Assembly (NCBI GenBank): GCA_001724275.1
Contig: MEDZ01000016.1
Coordinates: 1-64,000 of the forward strand
Origin: Gemmatimonadetes bacterium SCN 70-22
GTDB taxonomy: Bacteria; Gemmatimonadota; Gemmatimonadetes; Gemmatimonadales; Gemmatimonadaceae
Reading direction: 5' to 3'
DNA length: 64,000 bases
Numbering within the stretch: position 1 is the stretch's first letter; every line of letters starts with the position of its first letter. Positions 26,772 through 34,549 of this stretch are shown here, one piece after another. The notes below the pieces were generated by a model. That model saw nothing but the letters and a program-made list of their open reading frames with translations. It was not told where the DNA came from and ran no database searches. The translations under genes were made by a program, and so were the position numbers.

Positions 26772-28210
26772 CCAACGGAACGCCGCGCATCATCACCGAC
26801 GCCTTCATCGACGGTCGCTGGACCGCCACCGGCCGCACCTTCGACGTGCAGAGCCCGGCCAACGGAGGACACCTCGCGACGGTCGCCGATTGCGGCGAGG
26901 CGGAAGGGGGCGCCGCGGCCGCGGCCAGCGTGGCGGCCTTCGACGCGTGGCGACGCACGACCGCCTACGAGCGCGCCGCCGTCCTGGCCCGATGGAACGA
27001 GCTGATCCTGCGCGACGAGGGGTGGCTCGGCGAACTGATGGCGCGGGAGATGGGGAAACCGGTCACCGAGGCGCGCGGCGAGGCGAGGTACGCCGCGGGG
27101 TTCGTGCACTTCTACGCCGGCCAGGCGACGCGCGTGCACGGCGAGACGATTCCGTCGCAGTTCGCGCACAAGCGGCTGCTGGTGAACCAGCGCCCGGTGG
27201 GGCCGGTGTACGCCGTCACGCCGTGGAACTTCCCGGCGGCGATGGTCACGCGGAAGGCGGCGCCGGCGCTGGCCGCCGGGTGCACGGTGGTGCTCAAGCC
27301 CGCCGAGCAATCGCCGCTGACGGCGTTGCACCTGGCGAAGCTGTGGGAGGAGGCCGGGGGGCCGCCGGGGACGCTGCAGGTGCTCCCGTGCCGCGACCCC
27401 GTCCCGGTGTCGCGCGTGCTGATGGACGACCCGCGCATCCGCAAGGTGAGCTTCACCGGGAGCACCGAGGTGGGGATGCTCCTGTACGGCCAGGCGGCGC
27501 AGACGATGAAGCGAATCTCGCTGGAGCTGGGCGGGCACGCGCCGTTCCTGGTCTTCGGCGACGCCGATATCGCACGCGCGGTGCGCGAGGTGGTGGCCTC
27601 CAAGTTCCGCAATGCGGGGCAGACGTGCGTCTGCGCCAACCGCGTCTACGTGCACGCGTCCATCGCCGCCGACTTCACCGCGCAGCTGGCCCGGGCCACG
27701 CAGGCGCTGCATGTCGGCGACCCGCTGGACCCGGCGACGCAGGTGGGGCCGCTGGTGGACCAGGCGGCGCTGGAGAAGGTGGAGGCGCACGTCAACGATG
27801 CGCGGGCCCGCGGGGCGACGGTCGTGGCTGGCGGGGTGCGCGGGCACGGGACCTTCTATGCGCCCACCGTGCTGTCGGGCGTGGGCGACGGGATGCGCAT
27901 CCTGGAGGAGGAGACCTTCGGCCCGGTGGCGCCGGTGATCACCTTCACGCACGACGATGACGCGGTGCGCGCGGCCAACGCGACGTCGGCCGGGCTGGCC
28001 GCCTACCTCTGGACGCGCGACCTGTCCCGCGCCATCCGCGTCTCCGAGGCGCTCGAGTACGGGATCGTCGGCGTCAACGACGGTGTCCCGTCCACGCCGC
28101 AGGCGCCGTTCGGCGGGGTGAAGTTCTCCGGGGTGGGGCGCGAGGGGGGGAGGTGGGGGATCGAGGAGTACCTCGACGTGCAGTACGTGTCGATGGGGCT
28201 CGATGGCTGA
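26768..28210 (+). CDS. gabD: NAD(P)-dependent succinate-semialdehyde-type dehydrogenase
   Basis: A 480-residue aldehyde dehydrogenase. Motifs: the PWNFP segment near residue 155, KPAEQSPLTA, the FTGSTEVG Rossmann loop, catalytic ELGGHAPF and the nucleophile Cys in NAGQTCVCANR. The PVGPVYAVTPWNFPAAM and ending FSGVGREGG segments match succinate-semialdehyde and related dehydrogenases. It oxidises an aldehyde to an acid, fitting the last step of the pathway formed with the two transaminases. It overlaps the decarboxylase gene (ATGA) and the next gene by eight bases. Confidence 0.88.
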   Translation: MTNGTPRIITDAFIDGRWTATGRTFDVQSPANGGHLATVADCGEAEGGAAAAASVAAFDAWRRTTAYERAAVLARWNELILRDEGWLGELMAREMGKPVTEARGEARYAAGFVHFYAGQATRVHGETIPSQFAHKRLLVNQRPVGPVYAVTPWNFPAAMVTRKAAPALAAGCTVVLKPAEQSPLTALHLAKLWEEAGGPPGTLQVLPCRDPVPVSRVLMDDPRIRKVSFTGSTEVGMLLYGQAAQTMKRISLELGGHAPFLVFGDADIARAVREVVASKFRNAGQTCVCANRVYVHASIAADFTAQLARATQALHVGDPLDPATQVGPLVDQAALEKVEAHVNDARARGATVVAGGVRGHGTFYAPTVLSGVGDGMRILEEETFGPVAPVITFTHDDDAVRAANATSAGLAAYLWTRDLSRAIRVSEALEYGIVGVNDGVPSTPQAPFGGVKFSGVGREGGRWGIEEYLDVQYVSMGLDG

Positions 28211-29480
28211 GGGCGGGGCGATGTCGAGGGCCGGGGTCGTGATGCGCGACCGCGCGCCGTCGGCGCACGTGCCGCGCCCTGCCTTCGTCGCCGCGTGCGC
28301 TGCGCTGATCCTCGGGATGCCGTCAGGGGCAATGGGGCAGGCGGGTGATCTCTCGCGCTGCCTGGCGTCGATCCGCGCCACCCAGGGCGCCCGGCGCATC
28401 ACCGCCGACACCTGGACGCGCCATGCAGCCTCGCTCGAGGCCGACCCGCGCGTGGTGGCGGCGCTCGATGCGCAGCCGGAGTTCCGCCTCCCGGTGTGGG
28501 ACTACATGGCCGTGATGGTGGACGACGAGCGCATCGACGACGGGCGCAACCGCCTGGTGCTGCACCGCCCGCTCCTCGAGTCCATCTTCGAGCGATACGG
28601 CGTGGAGCCGCAGGTGTTGGTGGCGTTCTGGGGGGTCGAGAGCAACTACGGGCGCGGGATGGGGAGCTACGGCGTGTTGCGCTCGCTGGCCACCCTCAGC
28701 TGCAAGGGGCGCCGGCAGAAGTTCTTCCGCGGGCAGTTCCTGGCCGCGCTGCGCATCGTCCAGGACGGACACGTGGCTCCCGCCAGGTTCCGCGGCTCGT
28801 GGGCGGGGGCCTTCGGGCAGACGCAGTTCATGCCGGGGACCTTCGAGTGGCTCGCCGTGGACCACGATGGCGATGGACGCCGCGACGTGATCGGGAACGT
28901 CGGCGACGCGCTCGCCTCGACGGCCAACTACCTGCGCCGGCACGGGTGGCGCACCGGTGCGCCATGGGGAATCGAGGTGAAGCTCCCCGGCCCCGCCTTC
29001 CCGGTGCGGGGCGAGGGGAGGCGGGTCAAGCGCACGCTGGATACCTGGGCCGCGCGCGGCGTGGTGCGCGCGGACGGTTCGCCGCTCGCCGGCGACGGGC
29101 TGTCGCCCGCGACGCGGGCGGGGCTCTACCTGCCGGCGGGGGCAACGGGCCCCGCCTTCCTCACCTTCCACAACTTCGACGTGATCTACCGCTACAACGC
29201 GTCGGAGACGTACTCGCTGGCGATCGCCCACCTGGCCGACCGGCTGCGCGGCGGGGGACCGTTCGCCACCCCGTGGCCCACCGACGACCCGGGGCTCTCA
29301 CGCGCCGAGCGTCGCGAGCTGCAACGACTGCTCGCCGCGCGCGGGCACGACATCGGCGCCCCCAGCGGTGTGCTCACCGCCCGCACGCGGGCGGCGGTGC
29401 GGCGGGAACAGGAGCGCCTCGGGCACGAGGTGACCGGGCGCCCGGGGCAGAAGCTGCTGAGGGCGCTCAGGAATCCCTGA
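28203..29480 (+). CDS. mltB: Lytic murein transglycosylase, MltB-like
   Basis: A 425-residue periplasmic enzyme that cleaves peptidoglycan glycan strands by an anhydromuropeptide-forming reaction. An N-terminal hydrophobic segment (AACAALILGMPSGAMGQA) acts as a signal. The SLT_2 domain at about 45-335 contains VAFWGVESNYGRGMGSYGV with the catalytic Glu, WAGAFGQTQFMPGTFEW and the YRYNASETYSLAIAHLADRL segment. A C-terminal peptidoglycan-binding domain at about 355-425 has LQRLLAARGHDIGAPSGVLTA. Several start codons are possible (28203, 28221, 28242); the first overlaps the dehydrogenase gene. Whether it belongs functionally to the amine cluster is doubtful. Confidence 0.9.
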   Translation: MAEGGAMSRAGVVMRDRAPSAHVPRPAFVAACAALILGMPSGAMGQAGDLSRCLASIRATQGARRITADTWTRHAASLEADPRVVAALDAQPEFRLPVWDYMAVMVDDERIDDGRNRLVLHRPLLESIFERYGVEPQVLVAFWGVESNYGRGMGSYGVLRSLATLSCKGRRQKFFRGQFLAALRIVQDGHVAPARFRGSWAGAFGQTQFMPGTFEWLAVDHDGDGRRDVIGNVGDALASTANYLRRHGWRTGAPWGIEVKLPGPAFPVRGEGRRVKRTLDTWAARGVVRADGSPLAGDGLSPATRAGLYLPAGATGPAFLTFHNFDVIYRYNASETYSLAIAHLADRLRGGGPFATPWPTDDPGLSRAERRELQRLLAARGHDIGAPSGVLTARTRAAVRREQERLGHEVTGRPGQKLLRALRNP

Positions 29481-29493
29481 GCGCCGTCGCGCG

Positions 29494-31221
29494 CTACCCC
29501 TTGGCCTGCACCTTCTCCCAGCTGTCGCGCAGCGTCACCGTCCGGTTGTACACCGGCTTCCCCGCCTGCACCGACGCCTCGGCGTCGTGCACGAAGTAGC
29601 CCGTCCGCTCGAACTGGTAGCGCGACCCCGCGTCGTCGTCCGCGGTGCTCGGTTCGATGAAGGCGTCGGGGACGACCACCAGCGAGTTCGGGTTGAGCGC
29701 CGAGAGAAAGTCCGCTCCCTCGGCGACGTCGTCGGGGTCGGGGACGGCGAAGAGGCGATCGTACAATCGCACCTCGCACGGGATCGCGTGGCGCGCCGAG
29801 ACCCAGTGGATCGTCCCCTGCACCTTGCGGCCGTCGGGGGCGTTGCCGCCCTTGGTGGCCGGGTCGTAGCTGCAACGCAGCTCGACGATGTTGCCTGACG
29901 AATCCTTGACGACGTCGGTGCAGGTGATGAGGTAGCCATAGCGCAGCCGCACCTCGCGCCCGGGAGCCAGGCGGAAGAACTTCTTCGGCGGCGCCTCCAT
30001 GAAGTCGTCGCGGTCGATCCACAGCTCCCGGGAGAAGGGGAGCGTCCGCGACCCTTCCTTGGGGACGTCGTGCGGGTAGTACGGCGCGTCGAGCTCCTCG
30101 ACGAGGTCGTCGGGATAGTTGGTGATGACGACCTTGAGTGGCTTGACGACGCACAGCACGCGCGGGACGCGCATGTTGAGGTCGTCACGGATGGCGTGCT
30201 CGAACCTGGCCAGCTCGGTGCGCGCGTCCGAGCGCGCCACTCCGACGCTCTCGGCGAAGGTCTTGATGGCCTCGGGGGTGACGCCGCGGCGGCGGAGCCC
30301 GGCGACGGTCGGCATGCGCGGGTCATCCCACCCGGCCACGTATCCCTCGTTCACCAGCCGCAACAGCTTCCGCTTGGAGAGGACGGTGTAGTCGATCTGC
30401 AGCCGGGCGAACTCGGTCTGCTCCGGGGGGTTCACGAAGCCCGCCTCGCGCACCAGCCAGTCGTAGATGTCCCTGTTGTCCTTGAACTCCAGCGTGCATA
30501 ACGAGTGGGTGATCCCCTCGATGGCGTCGCTGAGCCCGTGGGCGAAGTCGTACAGCGGGTACAGGCACCAGGCGGTCCCGCGGCGGTAGTGCGGCGCGTT
30601 GCGGATGCGCAGCAGGAGCGGGTCGCGCATGATCATGTTGGGGTGCGCCATGTCGATCCTGGCCCGCAGCACGTGGGCGCCGTCGGCGAACTCCCCGGCC
30701 TTCATCCGCCCCAGGAGGTCGAGGTTCTCCTCCACCGAGCGGTCGCGATACGGCGAGTTGGTCCCCGGCGTCGTCACCGTCCCGCGCCCGAGGCGGATCT
30801 CCTCCTCGTTCTGCGAGTCGACGTAGGCCTTGCCCGCCCGCACGAGCTTGAGCGCGATATCGTACAGCGGCTCGAAGTAGTCGCTGGCGTAGAACTCGGC
30901 GTCCCACTGGAACCCCAGCCACCGGATGTCGTCCTTGATGGCGTTGACGTACTTGATGTCTTCGGTGAAGGGGTTGGTGTCGTCGAAACGCAGGTTGCAG
31001 CGTCCGCCGAAGTCGCGTGCCAGCCCGAAGTTGAGCACCAGCGACTTGGAGTGCCCGATGTGCAGGTAGCCGTTGGGCTCGGGGGGGAAGCGCGTGCAGA
31101 CCTGGCGGCCGAAGCGTCCGGTGGCGACGTCGTCCGCGACCATGTCGCGGATGAAGTTGCTGCGTGGTGGCGGGGCAGGGGCCGGCGAGGGAGCGGCTGA
31201 CGAGGCGGAGTCGTGGGTCAC
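29494..31221 (-). CDS. glnS: Glutaminyl-tRNA synthetase
   Basis: A class I aminoacyl-tRNA synthetase of 575 residues. RFPPEPNGYLHIGHSKS holds the HIGH signature, NLRFDDTNPFTED follows, and LSKRKLLRLVNEG holds the KMSKS-like loop. The C-terminal half is the anticodon-binding beta-barrel pair. GlnRS charges glutamine to tRNA-Gln directly and is found in a minority of bacteria; its presence here means the Gln pathway does not depend solely on transamidation. The start is set at GTG 31221 because the residues before SNFIRDMV are low-complexity Ala/Pro; a GTG at 31278 is also possible. The gene ends 13 bp from the convergent transglycosylase. Confidence 0.95.
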   Translation of the reverse strand: MTHDSASSAAPSPAPAPPPRSNFIRDMVADDVATGRFGRQVCTRFPPEPNGYLHIGHSKSLVLNFGLARDFGGRCNLRFDDTNPFTEDIKYVNAIKDDIRWLGFQWDAEFYASDYFEPLYDIALKLVRAGKAYVDSQNEEEIRLGRGTVTTPGTNSPYRDRSVEENLDLLGRMKAGEFADGAHVLRARIDMAHPNMIMRDPLLLRIRNAPHYRRGTAWCLYPLYDFAHGLSDAIEGITHSLCTLEFKDNRDIYDWLVREAGFVNPPEQTEFARLQIDYTVLSKRKLLRLVNEGYVAGWDDPRMPTVAGLRRRGVTPEAIKTFAESVGVARSDARTELARFEHAIRDDLNMRVPRVLCVVKPLKVVITNYPDDLVEELDAPYYPHDVPKEGSRTLPFSRELWIDRDDFMEAPPKKFFRLAPGREVRLRYGYLITCTDVVKDSSGNIVELRCSYDPATKGGNAPDGRKVQGTIHWVSARHAIPCEVRLYDRLFAVPDPDDVAEGADFLSALNPNSLVVVPDAFIEPSTADDDAGSRYQFERTGYFVHDAEASVQAGKPVYNRTVTLRDSWEKVQAKG

Positions 31222-31320
31222 GAGCGGGTCCCAGGGTCGGGGGAAGCCAACCGGGTGGACCTCCCATGGAGAGGCCACCCGGCACCCTTCAAACTAATGG
31301 TTTCTTCGCTCGTCTGGCTG

Positions 31321-31366
31321 TCGGCGCCGGGGGGCGGCTCGTACGTGCCGCCTCCCCAGGCGCCGA
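31321..31366 (-). terminator. Long GC hairpin after a hypothetical gene
   Basis: A nearly continuous 18-bp stem made of three segments (TCGGCGCC / GGCGCCGA, GGGG / CCCC, GGCGGC / GCCGCC), two one-base bulges and an 8-nt loop. It lies 7 bp past the stop codon of the minus-strand gene at 31373. No U-tract follows, so it is terminator-like or a 3'-end protector. Confidence 0.6.
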
Positions 31367-31372
31367 GGGCAG

Positions 31373-32263
31373 CTACTGCGGGGTGATGCTGTAGTCGATC
31401 AGGACCCCGCCCACGAACGAGGCGGTGACCTTCTTGCCGTCGATCCTGTACGTCCGCTTCGTCACCGTCATCGACCCCTCTTGCACCTCGTTGGCGGTGG
31501 TGGCGGGGCCGAGGAGCGCCTCGACCTCGGCGATCGAGAGTCCCTTCTCGAGGGCGTTCAGGCCCCCGGCGCCGGGCGTTGCGGAGTTGGCGGCGGCCGC
31601 CGGCACCCCCGCGATCTCGAGGTACTGCGCCAGCGCCTCGGCCACCCCTTCGGGGGTGAGCGCGTAGGGCGGGATTCCGTTCCGGAAGCGGATGTTGAAG
31701 CGGCTCCCGCTTTCGGCGCGCTTGACGCGCAGGTTGGCCTCGCGGGCCTCGTTGGCCTGCGCCGCCTCGGCCTCGGCGCGGGCGTTCTCGCGCTCACGCT
31801 CGCTCCGCACGTTGGCCAGCTCCTTCTCGAGGCGCTTTCGTTCGGTAGGTCCTTGCGCCTGCTTGATGCGCGCCTCGAGGTCGCGCTCTTCCTTGCTCTC
31901 GCTCTCCGTCGTGGGGGAGACGGAGGAGCTGGAGTTCAGGTAGTCGCCGAAGGTTCCCCACCCGCCACCGCCCAGCTGGAACTCGATGTGCGAGTCCTTC
32001 TTGACCACGACCTTGGTGATCATGGCCTGCTGGCCGGGCTTGAGGGCGGTGCCGAATTCCTTCATGCGGCTGGCGACCTCGCGCCAGTCGACGGGGGTGC
32101 CGTCCTGCGGGAAGACGTCGATCCCCTTGCTGGTGGCCGGCATGTCGACCTTGACGGTGACCGACTTCCCTTCGAACGCGGTGCGGAGCGCCGCCTCGTT
32201 CTGCGCCATCGCGCTCTGCGAAACCGCCGCCAGCGCCAACAGCGCCACGATGTCCTTGCGCAT
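31373..32263 (-). CDS. Hypothetical secreted protein with coiled-coil centre
   Basis: A 296-residue protein with a signal peptide (MRKDIVALLALAAVSQSAMAQ). Residues of the middle part (EERDLEARIKQAQG through REANLRVKRA) are charged and look like a coiled coil. Flanking regions appear beta-rich (VKVDMPATSKGIDVFPQ; VTASFVGGVLIDYSI). No family recognised. The start at ATG 32263 was preferred because the signal peptide begins there. The closing strand-turn segment is reminiscent of small beta domains in outer-membrane-associated proteins, but this is only a style match. Confidence 0.65.
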   Translation of the reverse strand: MRKDIVALLALAAVSQSAMAQNEAALRTAFEGKSVTVKVDMPATSKGIDVFPQDGTPVDWREVASRMKEFGTALKPGQQAMITKVVVKKDSHIEFQLGGGGWGTFGDYLNSSSSVSPTTESESKEERDLEARIKQAQGPTERKRLEKELANVRSERERENARAEAEAAQANEAREANLRVKRAESGSRFNIRFRNGIPPYALTPEGVAEALAQYLEIAGVPAAAANSATPGAGGLNALEKGLSIAEVEALLGPATTANEVQEGSMTVTKRTYRIDGKKVTASFVGGVLIDYSITPQ

Positions 32264-32398
32264 GATGGGTATCCCCGAGGGTAAGGACGTGCGAATCACG
32301 GTGATGGCCGGGGCGGAGTGTCGAGGCGACAGTGCCGCTGGAGAAGGAGGAGATGGGAGTCGGCTGCCCTCCCACCTCCTCTCCCCACCCCAGTCGGA

Positions 32399-32869
32399 CT
32401 AGAACTGCACGAGGACCGGCTGCCCGGACTCGCTGGAGAGCCTGGCGGCCTGGTTGACGGCGGCGGCCTGCTCGTCCTGCGTGCTGCCGGCGTTCACCTT
32501 GGCGGCGCCGGTCGAGGCGCTCCCGGTGGCGGCGCTCCCGGTGGCGGCGCTCCCGGTGGCGGCGCAGGTGATCGTCACCTGCATCGGCGTGATGAGGCCG
32601 AAGGTGAGCGAGGCAACGAGGCCGTTGAGGAACGAGTGCTGGGTCTCCACCTTGGCGACCCCGCCCGGGCACTGCGAGGCGGTGTTGAGGGCCGGGGGCG
32701 GGACGAGGCCGTAGACGAAGCCCATCTGCCACGGCTTGTCGATCACCGTCGGCGACGCGGCCTTGCCGGTCTCCACGACCTGGTGGTAGCAGGCAGTGGC
32801 GGGGAGGATGGCGAGGACCATCGCGGCACGGGCGATGCGACGGAGGATGGGCTCGTTGCGATTGAACAT
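32399..32869 (-). CDS. Bor-family lipoprotein
   Basis: A 156-residue lipoprotein. The signal peptide ends at the lipobox ILPATAC. The mature protein has the core features of the phage lambda Bor family: a short N-terminal strand, a hydrophobic GFVYGLVPPP stretch, KVETQHSFLNGLVASLTFGLITPMQVTITC. In lambda, Bor is an outer-membrane lipoprotein linked to serum resistance; homologues occur widely in bacterial chromosomes. A repeated AATGS segment encoded by 15-bp direct repeats interrupts the region after the core, and a hydrophilic tail follows. Confidence 0.8.
   Translation of the reverse strand: MFNRNEPILRRIARAAMVLAILPATACYHQVVETGKAASPTVIDKPWQMGFVYGLVPPPALNTASQCPGGVAKVETQHSFLNGLVASLTFGLITPMQVTITCAATGSAATGSAATGSASTGAAKVNAGSTQDEQAAAVNQAARLSSESGQPVLVQF
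32526..32570 (-). repeat. 15-bp in-frame tandem repeat in the Bor-like gene
   Basis: About three near-identical copies of a 15-base unit (GTGGCGGCGCTCCCG on the plus strand) encode Ala-Ala-Thr-Gly-Ser repeats. Copy-number change keeps the frame and would only alter linker length. Confidence 0.75.
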
Positions 32870-33103
32870 TGCGGGCGAGGTGCGGAGTGATGGGTGAAGC
32901 GCGCCGCGTTGCGGCTGGCGCGCGCCATGAGAGTACGGGGCACGGCTGCCGGCGACATGGGTCGATCGACCCAAGTCATTCGACCCACGCGCCGGCAGCT
33001 GCATGCATGGATCGTACGGGCGTCCGGCCACGGTGGCCGGGGTGACCCCGGGGCCCGCCTGCCGGCCCTGCCTCCGTGTCCGAGGGCGCGATGCGTCGCC
33101 TCC

Positions 33104-33688
33104 CTACTGCCGCGGGAAGCCCGCCGCCAGCCGCACCCGTTCCGCCCGCCGCAGGTGCCGGCGCGCCATCGCCGGGACCATCGCCAGCGCCACGTCGAGC
33201 GGGCACTGCAGTGCGCAGAGCGACGGGAGGCGTACCTGGGCGGTCCCCAGGTCCTTGCGCTCCCCCGCGCGCGCCAGGCGACGGACCTCGGCGTGGTACC
33301 TCAGGATGTCGGCCATGATCGCCCGCACCGGGCGCCTACCGCAGATCTCGCGCACTTCGCCCTCCCCGATGGGGAGGACGGGGACGAGCTCCAGGAGGCG
33401 CGGGACCGACTGCCACCACCACGCGCTCCGCGACTTCCCCAGCCGGGCGCGCCATCCGCTGCGGACCGCGCGTACCCCGTCGTCGAGGATGGGGACGGTG
33501 CGTGCCAGCCACCCGAGGTGACGCGCCATGCATTCGCCCACCGACGGGAGCCGCTCGCGGGGGCGCCAGCACCCCTGCGCGTCGGTGAGCCCGCGCACGA
33601 TGGAGAGGGCGCGCTCGTCGGCTGCATCGAGCTCGCCGGCCACATCTCGGATGTCGCCCGACACGGGGCGTAGGGTCACGTGGGTCAT
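33104..33688 (-). CDS. DinB-superfamily-like protein
   Basis: A 194-residue mainly helical protein. The segment RERLPSVGECMARHLGWLARTVPIL has the DinB-like pattern of a conserved helix with a His, and a further His appears in ILRYHAEVRR and near RRHLRRAERV. DinB-like four-helix proteins bind a metal through three His and often act in thiol transfer or stress. The start at the internal ATG was preferred because the upstream residues do not resemble the fold. Divergent from the response regulator gene. Confidence 0.65.
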   Translation of the reverse strand: MTHVTLRPVSGDIRDVAGELDAADERALSIVRGLTDAQGCWRPRERLPSVGECMARHLGWLARTVPILDDGVRAVRSGWRARLGKSRSAWWWQSVPRLLELVPVLPIGEGEVREICGRRPVRAIMADILRYHAEVRRLARAGERKDLGTAQVRLPSLCALQCPLDVALAMVPAMARRHLRRAERVRLAAGFPRQ

Positions 33689-33939
33689 GGAATCCGCCGC
33701 CAGGCGCGGAGGGCGAATGCGGGGAGCCGCTCCGCAGTGACCGTAATGAAGCGCTCGCCAGGGGATGACGCGTGGGTGCATTCACCCACCCTGCGCGAGT
33801 GGGAGGGGGGCGAGGCCGTCGGCGCGCGGTCCGCGAGTGCCAGTGGGACTTCCGCGGGTTGGGTCGGATGACCCACGATAGTCCCCGGCCCCCGGCGCAC
33901 CTTTCGTAAACCTTCGCCCTGACCGACTTTAGGCCTGCC

Positions 33940-34545
33940 ATGAAGCGAATCCTCATCGTCGAAGACAACGTCGACCTCGCCAGCGGTCTCAAGCGCAACC
34001 TCGAGGTCGAAGGGCACAAGGCGGTCGTGGCCGGGACGGCGGCCGACGCCATCGAGACGTGCATGCGCGAGGCCCCCGACCTCCTGGTGCTCGACCTCGG
34101 CCTTCCCGACCGCGACGGCTATTACGTGCTGGAGCAGTTGCGCTCCCGCGGGTGCAACGCGCCGGTGCTGATCCTGAGCGCGCGGGGGCTCGAGGCCGAC
34201 AAGGTGAAGGGGTTCCGCCTGGGGGCCGACGACTACGTCACCAAGCCGTTCGGGGTCGTGGAGCTGATGGCCCGCATCGGCGCCCACCTGCGCCGCGCCG
34301 GCGCCGACGACGCCTCGGCGAACGGTGGCGCGTTAGGCGACGACGCGCTGCAGCAGCGCTTTGGGCTCACCGACCGGCAGGTCGAGGTCGCGCGCCTCCT
34401 GGCGCAGGGGCTGTCGAACGCCGAGATCGCCGAGACGCTGGGGTTGAGCACGTACACCGCGCGCAACCACACCGAGGCGGTCCTCCTCAAGCTCGGGGCG
34501 TCGACGCGGGCACGGGTCGGGGCGATCCTGCGCGGCCAGGCGTGA
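33940..34545 (+). CDS. Response regulator with LuxR-type HTH
   Basis: A 201-residue response regulator. The receiver domain (1-120) has acidic residues in IVEDN, the phospho-accepting Asp in LLVLDLGLPD at about 52 and Lys in YVTKPFG. The output domain (140-200) is a GerE/LuxR HTH (LTDRQVEVARLLAQGLSNAEIAETLGLS), instead of the winged helix that usually follows an OmpR-like receiver. It is followed after four bases by a histidine kinase gene, forming a two-component operon. An in-frame CGTTAGGC is at 34331. Confidence 0.93.
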   Translation: MKRILIVEDNVDLASGLKRNLEVEGHKAVVAGTAADAIETCMREAPDLLVLDLGLPDRDGYYVLEQLRSRGCNAPVLILSARGLEADKVKGFRLGADDYVTKPFGVVELMARIGAHLRRAGADDASANGGALGDDALQQRFGLTDRQVEVARLLAQGLSNAEIAETLGLSTYTARNHTEAVLLKLGASTRARVGAILRGQA

Positions 34546-34549
34546 CGGC

